Shown one piece after another: positions 1 to 7,819 of a DNA stretch of 64,000 nt (position 1 is its first letter; the number at the start of each line of letters is the position of its first letter). The translations under genes and the position numbers were made by a program. Location: positions 1 through 64,000 of the forward strand of contig NZ_JPWA01000016.1 of NCBI RefSeq assembly GCF_003326475.1. Direction: 5' to 3'. The notes beneath the pieces are model-generated. The model ran no database searches, was not told the DNA's origin, and was given only the letters and a program-made list of their open reading frames with translations. Source of the DNA: Thalassospira xianhensis MCCC 1A02616 (lineage in GTDB: Bacteria; Pseudomonadota; Alphaproteobacteria; Rhodospirillales; Thalassospiraceae).

Positions 1-285
1 AAAGCCATCGTTTCCTTTCCGAATTTCGGTCACTGGCGGGCGCGGTTTGATTTGATGTTCCGTGGGCGCATGCCACAAAACCCGAACCTGCCGATCATGT
101 GGTACGAAACCCCGAACATCCATTTCTGCACCGTCCGAGATTTCGTTGCCCTTTGTGACGAGTGTGGTTTTAAAATCGAACGATCGATGGTGCTTAACGA
201 AAGCGGATCAAAAGTCAGCCTGGACAGCCATTCCCGGCTTGCCAATTTCTTTGGCAATCAGGCGCTTTTCATGTTGAGCAAATAG
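1..285 (+). CDS. metW: Methionine biosynthesis protein MetW, 3' part
   Basis: Open from the window edge, so the N-terminal half is missing. The 94 visible residues match the C-terminal half of MetW, a class I SAM-methyltransferase-fold protein that works with homoserine acyltransferase MetX in methionine synthesis. Key stretches are FPNFGHW (residues 6-12 of the fragment) and WYETPNIH (34-41), both highly characteristic of the family. metX would be expected just upstream, outside the window. A strong terminator follows, so this is probably the last gene of its operon. Confidence 0.93.
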   Translation, partial: KAIVSFPNFGHWRARFDLMFRGRMPQNPNLPIMWYETPNIHFCTVRDFVALCDECGFKIERSMVLNESGSKVSLDSHSRLANFFGNQALFMLSK

Positions 286-305
286 CATCTGCCGTTTCCG
301 GATCA

Positions 306-342
306 AAAGGCCGCAGCAAATCTGCGGCCTTTGTCATTTTTG
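306..342 (+). terminator. Rho-independent terminator after metW
   Basis: Perfect 10-bp stem (AAAGGCCGCA at 306-315 with TGCGGCCTTT at 323-332), 7-nt loop, then a T-rich tail to 342. It ends the metW transcript and separates it from the lipoprotein gene. Confidence 0.88.
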
Positions 343-402
343 CCATCACATGTGCCCCCTGCCCCCGTCAGATGACGAGCATGATCACGTGATGGGGACG
401 TT

Positions 403-1272
403 ATGGCAGTTTCATCGATCTACCAATTCACACGCAAGGCAGTACTGATTATTGGCATCGGGCTTTTGGCCGCCTGTTCGCAAAAGGCCGAAACGCTGAA
501 AATCACGGTCACCCAGTTTGGCAGCGCGACCGAGGATGCCTTTGAAGCCTATGGCACGGCACAGACCGCGCAATTTGCACCGACACCAAAATCGCAAAAC
601 GCCCGGCAATCCGAATTCATCACAAATATGGAAGCCTTCACCGGCAAGGTGACACCATCCAATCTGCCCACCCTGCTTGATCCGGATGCGGTTAAAATCG
701 ATCCGAATGTTGCGCAACAATGGCAAAAGACACTGGCTGATCTGCGCAGCCAATATCGGCAATTTGTCGCGATTTTCGATCAGATCGAGGGCGGATCGGC
801 CCTTGGGGCATCGGCGGTCATGGATTCCGGTCCGATCCTTGAAAAACTGCGCAGTCAGCTTGACGCCATCACCAGCGATCTGGCCAAAGACCCGCCGCAA
901 TATCTGGTACGTCGCGGCACATTGATCGCCGAACTGAACAAAATCCGATCCGAACCAAACGATGATGACGACGCTAAATCATTGCGTCTGCAAATCTGGT
1001 GGCAGGACTGGCAGGCTCTGATGGCCGAGGAAAAGCTGCTTCAAACACATACGCTACGCAGCTTCATGACGGCATCCTCGCTTGGCGCGCATCTGCAAAA
1101 TCAGATCAACAGTTACGCGAAACTCGATGTGACCGCCCTGATTGGTGCGGCCGAACAGGGCATCGCACTGGCCGGAGAAGTTCGTAACCTGCCACCGACG
1201 GAACTTGTCGCACAGGGCAACAACCTGCTTGAAACCGCCACTGGCAGTGCAACCGCGATACCAGCACAATAG
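403..1272 (+). CDS. Hypothetical lipoprotein
   Basis: 289 residues. A signal peptide (about residues 11-24) ends in the lipobox LLAAC, with Cys25 as the lipidation site, so the protein should be a periplasm-facing lipoprotein. The mature part is polar, alanine- and glutamine-rich and probably mostly helical, with an acidic NDDDD patch near residue 188. I recognise no family. A GGGGA ribosome-binding site lies about 8 bases before the ATG. The next gene starts 11 bases after this stop, so the two are likely cotranscribed and may work together. Confidence 0.75.
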   Translation: MAVSSIYQFTRKAVLIIGIGLLAACSQKAETLKITVTQFGSATEDAFEAYGTAQTAQFAPTPKSQNARQSEFITNMEAFTGKVTPSNLPTLLDPDAVKIDPNVAQQWQKTLADLRSQYRQFVAIFDQIEGGSALGASAVMDSGPILEKLRSQLDAITSDLAKDPPQYLVRRGTLIAELNKIRSEPNDDDDAKSLRLQIWWQDWQALMAEEKLLQTHTLRSFMTASSLGAHLQNQINSYAKLDVTALIGAAEQGIALAGEVRNLPPTELVAQGNNLLETATGSATAIPAQ

Positions 1273-1283
1273 GGAGTATCACC

Positions 1284-1574
1284 ATGAGCAATCTTGATGA
1301 ATTGATAAGGGCCGCCAAAGCCAGCTTCATTGAAATCGACGCGGCCTACCAGTCGTCAGACATCAACGAAAAACTTGTGATGGCCGAAACACGCAATAAA
1401 GCGGCTGATCAGCTTGTGACACTTCAGGCAAAGCGGTTGATCCAGAATGCATCGGCAATCACCGATGCGGATATAACCGAGATGAAGAACCTTAAAGACC
1501 GGATCGACGATGCCGCCCAAATCCAGACCGCGCTGCTGCAATTTGTCGGGTTGCTGGCAAAATTTGTCGGTTAA
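1284..1574 (+). CDS. Small hypothetical protein, partner of the lipoprotein gene
   Basis: 96 residues, no signal peptide, rich in Ala, Ile and charged residues, predicted to be all helical. The start has a good GGGAG site 8 bases upstream. It sits 11 bases after the lipoprotein gene, suggesting one transcript. The stop codon TAA shares three bases with the stop of convergent moaE. No family recognised. Confidence 0.7.
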   Translation: MSNLDELIRAAKASFIEIDAAYQSSDINEKLVMAETRNKAADQLVTLQAKRLIQNASAITDADITEMKNLKDRIDDAAQIQTALLQFVGLLAKFVG

Positions 1575-2029
1575 TCCGTTTTCCAGCGATCAGCATTAGC
1601 ATCATCTGATGCCTTCGCCGTGACCCAATGATCACCTTGGGCGGTTTCTTCGCGTTTCCAGAACGGGGCCCGGGTTTTAAGAAAATCCATGATGAAGTCG
1701 CAGGCTTCGAACGCAGCACGACGATGAGCCGACAGGGTTATCACCAGAACAATCCGTTCACCGGGTAACATGTGGCCAAACCGATGCACGATCCGCACAT
1801 CGTCAAGCGGCCAGCGTTTGGTGGCTTCGTCTGCGATCTTTTCAAGTTCGCGTTCGGTCATCCCCGGATAATGATCAAGGGTCAGGGCCGAAACCTGATC
1901 ACCGCCGTGAATATCACGTACCAACCCTACAAAACTGACCGCCGCCCCGATATCGGTGCGGCCATCGGTCAGGGACGCCAGTTCGGCGCCGGGATCAAAA
2001 TCATGTTCCTGAACGGATACGCGTGCCAT
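1571..2029 (-). CDS. moaE: Molybdopterin synthase catalytic subunit MoaE
   Basis: 152 residues, normal length for MoaE, which transfers sulfur from thiocarboxylated MoaD to precursor Z to form molybdopterin. The family's active-site region is clear: AHRRAAFEACDF near residue 101, then LKTRAPFWKRE with the catalytic lysines. It follows pgsA by 24 bases on the same strand. The sulfur-carrier gene moaD is not next to it. Its stop codon overlaps the stop of the convergent small protein. Confidence 0.93.
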   Translation of the reverse strand: MARVSVQEHDFDPGAELASLTDGRTDIGAAVSFVGLVRDIHGGDQVSALTLDHYPGMTERELEKIADEATKRWPLDDVRIVHRFGHMLPGERIVLVITLSAHRRAAFEACDFIMDFLKTRAPFWKREETAQGDHWVTAKASDDANADRWKTD

Positions 2030-2053
2030 GCGGAACCTTATGCTCTGCGGACG

Positions 2054-2605
2054 TTAATCGAGATGCTTTAGCCCAGTGCGAAGATAGATATATCCGGTCT
2101 GAACCGTCACCAGACCGGCAATCCACAGAAGGATATCACCAATCAGGATCGACGGGATCATGTCGGGCGACGCATCCCCGACCAGAAGAAACCCGATGGC
2201 AAGGATTTGTGCCGTGGTTTTCCATTTCGCAAGGACCGTCACCGGCAGCGGAACTTTCAGTTCGGCCAGATGTTCGCGCAGACCCGATACCATGATTTCG
2301 CGGCACATGATGATCACAGCGGGCAAAACGGCCAGACCGGAAATGCGTTCAAACGCCACCATCATCATCAGGGCGGCTGCCACCAGAAGCTTATCCGCGA
2401 TGGGATCAAGGAACCGGCCCAACGGCGAGACCACATTCATGCTGCGCGCAAGGTAACCGTCAAAAAAGTCCGTCACCCCGGCAAAGGCAAACAGCACAAA
2501 TCCGATCCAGTTACCAACCGGCCCGCTGATATAAAAGGACGCAACCAGAGCCGGAATCACAATGATGCGCGACAAGGTTAGCAGATTGGGAATCTGGTTT
2601 TTCAT
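2054..2605 (-). CDS. pgsA: CDP-diacylglycerol--glycerol-3-phosphate 3-phosphatidyltransferase
   Basis: 183 residues with the chosen ATG (MKNQIPNLLTLSRI), the normal start for this family; an upstream extension to 2677 is open but does not look like PgsA. The enzyme makes phosphatidylglycerophosphate, the committed step to phosphatidylglycerol and cardiolipin, in the inner membrane. The CDP-alcohol phosphotransferase signature is complete: D-x2-D-G-x2-A-R, then G-x3-D-x3-D (DFFDGYLAR and GRFLDPIAD). Several membrane segments are visible. It lies between uvrC and moaE on one strand. Confidence 0.95.
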   Translation of the reverse strand: MKNQIPNLLTLSRIIVIPALVASFYISGPVGNWIGFVLFAFAGVTDFFDGYLARSMNVVSPLGRFLDPIADKLLVAAALMMMVAFERISGLAVLPAVIIMCREIMVSGLREHLAELKVPLPVTVLAKWKTTAQILAIGFLLVGDASPDMIPSILIGDILLWIAGLVTVQTGYIYLRTGLKHLD

Positions 2606-2757
2606 AAACGGGCCTGTTTGCGGGTATTGTATCGAACGGTCCGGCGAAGCGTTTTCTGTCTCCCCGATGCGAGGCAATTATTAATGTCTCCGGGCAGTTA
2701 CCACAAGTGCCGCGTTCAATTGCAACAAACCTGTTATGAAACGGCCCCTGATCGTGA

Positions 2758-4677
2758 TCAGTTTTCCCCGTGGAAATGATCGTAAATCTTGCGCGCAAGG
2801 GCGGCACTGATGCCATCCACCGCCTCAAGATCGGTTAAACCGGCATCGGCCACCCCGCGTGCCGAGCCGAAATGATGCAGCAGTGCCTTTTTGCGCGCCC
2901 CGCCAACGCCGGGCACATTATCCAGAACGCTTTTACCGATCTGCTTGGACCGTTTGGCGCGATGTGTGCCAATCGCCCAACGGTGCGCTTCATCACGCAG
3001 ACGCTGGATGAAATACAGAACCGGGTCCTGCATATCAAGGCGCACGGGCGGCTTTCCTGGGATATGCAGCACTTCCTTGCCAGCATTCCGATCAACACCC
3101 TTGGCGACACCAACCAGCATCACATCTTCGATTCTCAGATCTTCAAGCACTTCGCGGGCAACACCAAGCTGCCCCAAACCGCCGTCAATCAGGCAAAGGT
3201 CGGGCCATGTGCCGTTTTCCCGATCCGGGTCTTCCTTTTGCGCACGGGCAAACCGCCGGGTCAGGACTTCACGCATCATGGCAAAGTCATCACCCGGCGC
3301 GATATCGCCCTTGATATTGAATTTGCGATAGGCACTTTTCATGAAACCTTCGGGCCCGGCAACGATCATGCCGCCGACCATGTTGGTGCCCTGAATATGG
3401 CTGTTATCGTAAACCTCGATCCGTTCCGGCGTGCCGTCCAGTTCGAGTTTGTCCGCCAGGTCTTCCAGCAATTTGCGTTGTGACGCGCTTTCGGCCATGC
3501 GCCGTCCCAGCGCATCCTTTGCATTGGTCAACGCATGTTCAACAAGCTTGCGCCGACCACCACGCTTGGGCACCTGCAGGATGATCTTGCGGTTGTTGTT
3601 GATCGACAATGCGGTTTCGACCAGTTCCTGACCTTCAATTTCATGCGATAGCAGCACCTGTTTCGGGGCCGGTTTATCGGCATAAAACTGCCCGACAAAG
3701 GCCGACAGGATTTCGGGTATTTCCGCCCCCTGCTCATGTCGCGGGAAATAGGACCGGTTGCCATAGTTCGACCCGGACCGGAAAAAGAAGACCTGAACAC
3801 AGCTTTGCCCGCCTTCGTGATGCAGCGCAATCACATCGGCCTCTTCAACGCCTTCAAGATTGATGTCCTGATGTGACCGTATCTGACTAAGCGCACGGAT
3901 ACGGTCGCGATACATCGCAGCCTGTTCAAAATCCATGCGTTCGGATGCCGCCAGCATGTCGGTTTCAAGCTGTTTGAGGATTTTCTGGCTGCGCCCGGTC
4001 AGGAAGTCACGGCAGATATCAACAAGTCCGTCATATTCGGCCTTGGCAACCCGATCCACACACGGCGCAGAGCAGCGCTTGATTTGATACAGCAGACACG
4101 GACGCGACCGGTTGGCAAACACCGCATCGGTGCAGGACCGCAGCAAAAAGGCACGCTGCAAGTGATTAATCGTATTGTTCACCGCCCAGGCGGACGCAAA
4201 CGGACCAAAACAACTGCCATCCTTGGCCCGTGCGCCACGATGTTTGACGATACGCGGATAATCGTGATCCTCGGTGATCAGGATATAGGGGAAACTTTTG
4301 TCATCGCGCAGAAGGATGTTGTAGCGCGGCTTAAGTTTCTTGATCAGGTTGGATTCAAGCAGAAGCGCTTCGGCTTCGGTATGGGTCGTGATGATTTCCA
4401 TACGGACCGTCTGCGCCACCATGCGGGCAATCCGTATCGGCAACTGCATCAGGCGAGTATAGGCCACCACACGCTTTTTAAGGTTCTTGGCCTTGCCAAC
4501 ATAAAGAACCCGGTCCTTGTCATCGATCATGCGATAGACACCTGCCGATCCCGGCATGGTTTTCAGCGCATGTTTGATGGCCTCGACACCGCGCGCAGCT
4601 CCCCCGTCATACTCATCGCTTTCAAGCGACAATCCGATTTCCCGGGCGGGGTTTTCGGATGGGGTTTCAGGCTTCAT
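2758..4677 (-). CDS. uvrC: Excinuclease ABC subunit C
   Basis: 639 residues, typical length. UvrC makes both incisions in nucleotide excision repair. Domains in order: GIY-YIG nuclease (AGVYRM...LYVGKAKNLKKRV, about 45-72), a cysteine-rich segment, the UVR motif that binds UvrB (DFEQAAMYRDRI, near 250), the RNase H-like C-terminal nuclease (LCLIDGGLGQL near 500) and tandem helix-hairpin-helix at the end. A GGAG ribosome site precedes the ATG. pgsA follows downstream. The 440 bases upstream are gene-free. Confidence 0.97.
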   Translation of the reverse strand: MKPETPSENPAREIGLSLESDEYDGGAARGVEAIKHALKTMPGSAGVYRMIDDKDRVLYVGKAKNLKKRVVAYTRLMQLPIRIARMVAQTVRMEIITTHTEAEALLLESNLIKKLKPRYNILLRDDKSFPYILITEDHDYPRIVKHRGARAKDGSCFGPFASAWAVNNTINHLQRAFLLRSCTDAVFANRSRPCLLYQIKRCSAPCVDRVAKAEYDGLVDICRDFLTGRSQKILKQLETDMLAASERMDFEQAAMYRDRIRALSQIRSHQDINLEGVEEADVIALHHEGGQSCVQVFFFRSGSNYGNRSYFPRHEQGAEIPEILSAFVGQFYADKPAPKQVLLSHEIEGQELVETALSINNNRKIILQVPKRGGRRKLVEHALTNAKDALGRRMAESASQRKLLEDLADKLELDGTPERIEVYDNSHIQGTNMVGGMIVAGPEGFMKSAYRKFNIKGDIAPGDDFAMMREVLTRRFARAQKEDPDRENGTWPDLCLIDGGLGQLGVAREVLEDLRIEDVMLVGVAKGVDRNAGKEVLHIPGKPPVRLDMQDPVLYFIQRLRDEAHRWAIGTHRAKRSKQIGKSVLDNVPGVGGARKKALLHHFGSARGVADAGLTDLEAVDGISAALARKIYDHFHGEN

Positions 4678-4689
4678 CAGGCGTCTCCG

Positions 4690-5110
4690 GCAGATTTATT
4701 AAAAATCAAAAGTTGTGACGGCGGTCACTTCTCAAACGGGCTTCCGACAATACCCAAAAAGATTAACGCCGCAACATCACTTCACAGAATCGCGACCGGA
4801 AAAAGATGTCCACCAAGGCTGTGGATAAGTTTGTGGGTAATAGGGGGGCTCTTTGCTACACCCCTTGAGAGTCTTAACGTTCTATGAAGTGCACATTTAT
4901 TGAGCAAACAAGTTAAGTTATTGATTTAATTAACAAAAAATACTGTCAACCTGAAAACATTCGGTAATAGAGGAGTCAAAAAAGAATATTTTCCTTTGAT
5001 TCCACGCCCCCAGATGCTTGTGCATAAGGGCGGCAGCGATTCGGCCTAGAGGAATCAAAGAGTCCCCGTCCAAAACCGTTAACAAAAGTAAATTTTACGC
5101 AGATTTACCG
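4690..5110. other. Gene-free AT-rich stretch with DnaA-box-like sites (candidate origin or regulatory region)
   Basis: About 440 bases between uvrC and folB hold no convincing ORF. Sites seen: a perfect DnaA box on the minus strand (TTATCCACA, plus-strand 4820-4828), a one-mismatch box (TTACCCACA, 4832-4840) and a TTATGCACA box (5019-5027) fitting TTATNCACA. Between them is a long A/T tract (about 4890-4990). This is the composition expected of a small replication origin or a DnaA-controlled promoter. Neighbouring genes are not the classic alphaproteobacterial origin neighbours I know, so the origin call is tentative. Confidence 0.3.
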
Positions 5111-5116
5111 ATGCGA

Positions 5117-5542
5117 TCAGCGCGCGATATTAAAGCGCTCTATTTCGACCCCGACCGCTGCAACGTCGTCAAAGACATCAAGCTTTTCAACCCGGACGTT
5201 TACCTTGCGCACCCGGCGATCCGCCAGGCACATATCGGCCAGTTTTTCCCCAAGGGTTTCCACAAGGTTCACATGACCGTCACGGCAGATTTCCCTCGTG
5301 CCTGTCACCAGATCCTCGTAGCTTAAAACAGTGGCAATATCATCATTCTGGACACCTTCGCCTTCGAGTACGGCAAGATCCAGATTGATACGCACCCGCT
5401 GAGGGGCATGTTTTTCGTGGTCATATACGCCAATGGATGTTTCGACGACCATGTCGCGCACGAAGACACGACGCAAACTGCCTGCATGATCTGCATAGGG
5501 CAGTGTCGTAATGTTATCGTCCTGCTTAAGGCCTGCGGTCAT
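5117..5542 (-). CDS. folB: Dihydroneopterin aldolase
   Basis: 141 residues with the ATG at 5542, chosen because an AAGGAAG ribosome site lies 8 bases upstream; an in-frame extension would overlap the SDR gene. FolB cleaves dihydroneopterin to 6-hydroxymethyl-dihydropterin in folate synthesis. The N-terminal VVETSIGVYDHEK carries the substrate Glu; VEKLDVFDDVAAVGVEIER at the C-terminus carries the conserved Lys and closing strand. It follows the SDR gene by 61 bases in the same direction, a pterin-related pair. Confidence 0.92.
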   Translation of the reverse strand: MTAGLKQDDNITTLPYADHAGSLRRVFVRDMVVETSIGVYDHEKHAPQRVRINLDLAVLEGEGVQNDDIATVLSYEDLVTGTREICRDGHVNLVETLGEKLADMCLADRRVRKVNVRVEKLDVFDDVAAVGVEIERFNIAR

Positions 5543-5603
5543 GGTCTGGTCTTCCTTGTGCTGCGCTTCTGCGGCCAGATGTCCGGAACCCAAGCCCGAT
5601 GCA

Positions 5604-6374
5604 TCATTCCTCTGGCATATTCTGTTCGCCACTGGGCGCCCAATTCAGGTGCTGCCCGCCGTCAAGCGCTAACATTTGCCCGGTGATGGCTGGCGCGGCA
5701 AGGAAAAATCGTACCGCGTCGCAAATCTCTTGCGGGTTTGTCCCAATTTTCAGGGGAGTCTGATCACATTGCTGATCGAAAACTTCCTGTGTTTGCCGAA
5801 CACTAGGCAGTGCCGGGCCGGGGCCAATGGCGTTGACCCGGATTTGCGGTGCCAATGCCAGTGCCAGCGTCTGGGTCAGGGTCCAAAGACCTGCCTTGGA
5901 CAAGGTATAGGTCATGAAATGCGGTGTCAGATTCCAGACGCGCTGATCAATCAGGTTGATGATGGCACCCTTGTACCCGTCCGGTAACCGTTTGGCGAAA
6001 TCCTGCGACAGCACGAACGGCGCACGCAGATTGGCTTCCATATGATAGTCCCAGCCTTCACGCGTGGCAGTGCCAATATCATCATATTCAAAGGTGGATG
6101 CGTTGTTGATCAGAACGCCAATCGAGCCCAGTGCAGCCGTTGCCTCGCGCACGACACGCCCGGTGTCTTCTTCCCGGCCAAGATCGGCCGAAATAACGCA
6201 GGCACGACGGCCAAGGGCACGGATTTCATCGGCAAGCTGTTCCGCATCCCTTCGGGAGGAATGGCAATGAAGGGCAACATCATATCCCTGCGCAGCCAGA
6301 TCAAGCGATAAAGCCCGTCCGATACGCTTCGCAGCCCCTGTCACAAGGACCGTTTTCGGCATTATCCCTGTCAT
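5604..6374 (-). CDS. SDR-family reductase resembling pteridine reductase
   Basis: 256 residues, classical short-chain dehydrogenase fold. The cofactor motif is T12-G-A-A-K-R17-I-G19, the TGX3RXG variant typical of pteridine reductases (PTR1, FolM) rather than the common TGxxxGIG. Instead of the usual catalytic Ser there is Asp143, with Tyr156 and Lys160; the 13- and 4-residue spacings equal those of Asp181/Tyr194/Lys198 in Leishmania PTR1. With folB downstream, reduction of dihydro- or monapterin is the likely role (inference). Ordinary SDR activity on another substrate cannot be excluded. Start could also be the ATG 12 bases further in. Confidence 0.85.
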   Translation of the reverse strand: MTGIMPKTVLVTGAAKRIGRALSLDLAAQGYDVALHCHSSRRDAEQLADEIRALGRRACVISADLGREEDTGRVVREATAALGSIGVLINNASTFEYDDIGTATREGWDYHMEANLRAPFVLSQDFAKRLPDGYKGAIINLIDQRVWNLTPHFMTYTLSKAGLWTLTQTLALALAPQIRVNAIGPGPALPSVRQTQEVFDQQCDQTPLKIGTNPQEICDAVRFFLAAPAITGQMLALDGGQHLNWAPSGEQNMPEE

Positions 6375-6538
6375 CCGGTTTCCATCCCGTCCGTCAAGAT
6401 GCGCCCCCTTTTCCGGGGCGGGCGGTCGCCTTTAAATATCGGGCGCGCCGTCATTTATGTTCGGCAATCCCGGAACTTACAATCAAACCTGCCTGCCGGT
6501 CCATCACCGTGTGAACGGTTTCAGGCAGGCACGACGGA

Positions 6539-7501
6539 TCATGCCATGACCAGACTTGCGACATATCCAAGATAGGCAAGAACAAAGACAATCCCCGTAA
6601 TCCGCGACACACCGTGCAGGAAATAGCCGACAACCAGCAAAAGCACGGTCACCGCCAACATGATCCACAGATCGGATTGCAGAATCTGATCAGGCACCGC
6701 AATCGGAGCAATCAGCGACACACCACCAATAATCACCAGCAGGTTCAGAAGGTTTGAACCAACCACATTGCCAAGTGCAACATCGGAATGCCCGCGGAAC
6801 GCCGCAACAATTGATGCGGCCAATTCCGGAAGCGACGTTCCGAACGCAACAAGTGTCAAACCAATCACGGCTTCAGAAACCCCGAACTGGCGTGCGACCG
6901 AAACACCACCATTCACCAGAAGATCGGCACCATAGGTCAGGGCAACAATACCGATAACGGTCGCAACAATCGGTTTCAGCCAACCGCTTGGCACCTCGCC
7001 GACTTCGTCGACTTCTTCCTCATGCAAGTGGCTGGCTTCGCCCGGGCTTTTTTTGTCATGCTGATAGGTGAAATACCAGATTGCCGCCAGAACCAGCAGC
7101 ATCACCGCCCCTGCCCAGCGTTCGACAACACCAAACATGCAAAGTCCGATAAACAGAACCGTGCCCAGCAACATGGTACCGCCATCACGCACAACCATGG
7201 TTCGTGATGCAGCAATCGGTTTCAGAAGCGCTGTCGCCCCGAGAATCAGAAGAATATTGGCAATGTTGGAGCCAACCACGTTCCCCATCGCGATATCCCC
7301 CGAACCGGCAAGTGCCGCATTCAGCGATACGACAAATTCGGGGGCCGACGTGCCAGCGGCCACCACGGTCAGACCGACAATAATCTTGGAAACGCCCATT
7401 AGCAGTGCCAGACCAACAGCGCCGCGAACAATAAACTCGCCACCGGCCGTCAAAAGCACAAGACCACCAATAATCTGCAAATAAGGGATGAACTGTTCCA
7501 A
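6539..7501 (-). CDS. CaCA-family sodium/calcium antiporter (YrbG-like)
   Basis: 320 residues from a TTG start at 7501; no ATG lies near the family N-terminus and the 49-residue upstream extension looks non-coding. Ten or so membrane segments. The two inverted alpha-repeats are textbook: VGLTVVAAGTSAPEF...GNVVGSNIANI and IGLTLVAFGTSLPEL...GNVVGSNLLNL. These form the ion site that exchanges calcium for sodium or protons. A histidine- and glutamate-rich loop (HLHEEEVDE) separates the halves. Monocistronic by appearance. Confidence 0.9.
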   Translation of the reverse strand: MEQFIPYLQIIGGLVLLTAGGEFIVRGAVGLALLMGVSKIIVGLTVVAAGTSAPEFVVSLNAALAGSGDIAMGNVVGSNIANILLILGATALLKPIAASRTMVVRDGGTMLLGTVLFIGLCMFGVVERWAGAVMLLVLAAIWYFTYQHDKKSPGEASHLHEEEVDEVGEVPSGWLKPIVATVIGIVALTYGADLLVNGGVSVARQFGVSEAVIGLTLVAFGTSLPELAASIVAAFRGHSDVALGNVVGSNLLNLLVIIGGVSLIAPIAVPDQILQSDLWIMLAVTVLLLVVGYFLHGVSRITGIVFVLAYLGYVASLVMA

Positions 7502-7819
7502 TGCCGGCCTGCTCGTCTGGGGAAAATTTTGATTATTTCTGTGCCTTTTAACGGGCCAGCGGAACATGGCATTACGAACCCAGAATAGCAAGCAGCGTCG
7601 TCCTACCGAAGGACCATTTGCCATATCGGTGTGATGCTGTTCCCACACTGAAACGCAAGCCGAACGTAATCACCACGGTCGCGTAGTCTTAATACATGTC
7701 ATCCTTCACTGATGCCTTCGCACACGCGAAATTTCCATAGAAATCATAGGGGTATTTCCGCTATCCTGATTTCAACGATTTTTTTTACACGCCTATCTTC
7801 GCCGGACGCATATCCCATC

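Noticed and set aside
384-393. 10-bp palindrome ATCACGTGAT before the lipoprotein gene
   Set aside because: Short and directly next to the ribosome site; could be chance, so it was not listed as an operator.
6362-6374. Shorter start for the SDR gene at 6362
   Set aside because: Possible, but neither start has a decisive ribosome site; the longer one was kept.
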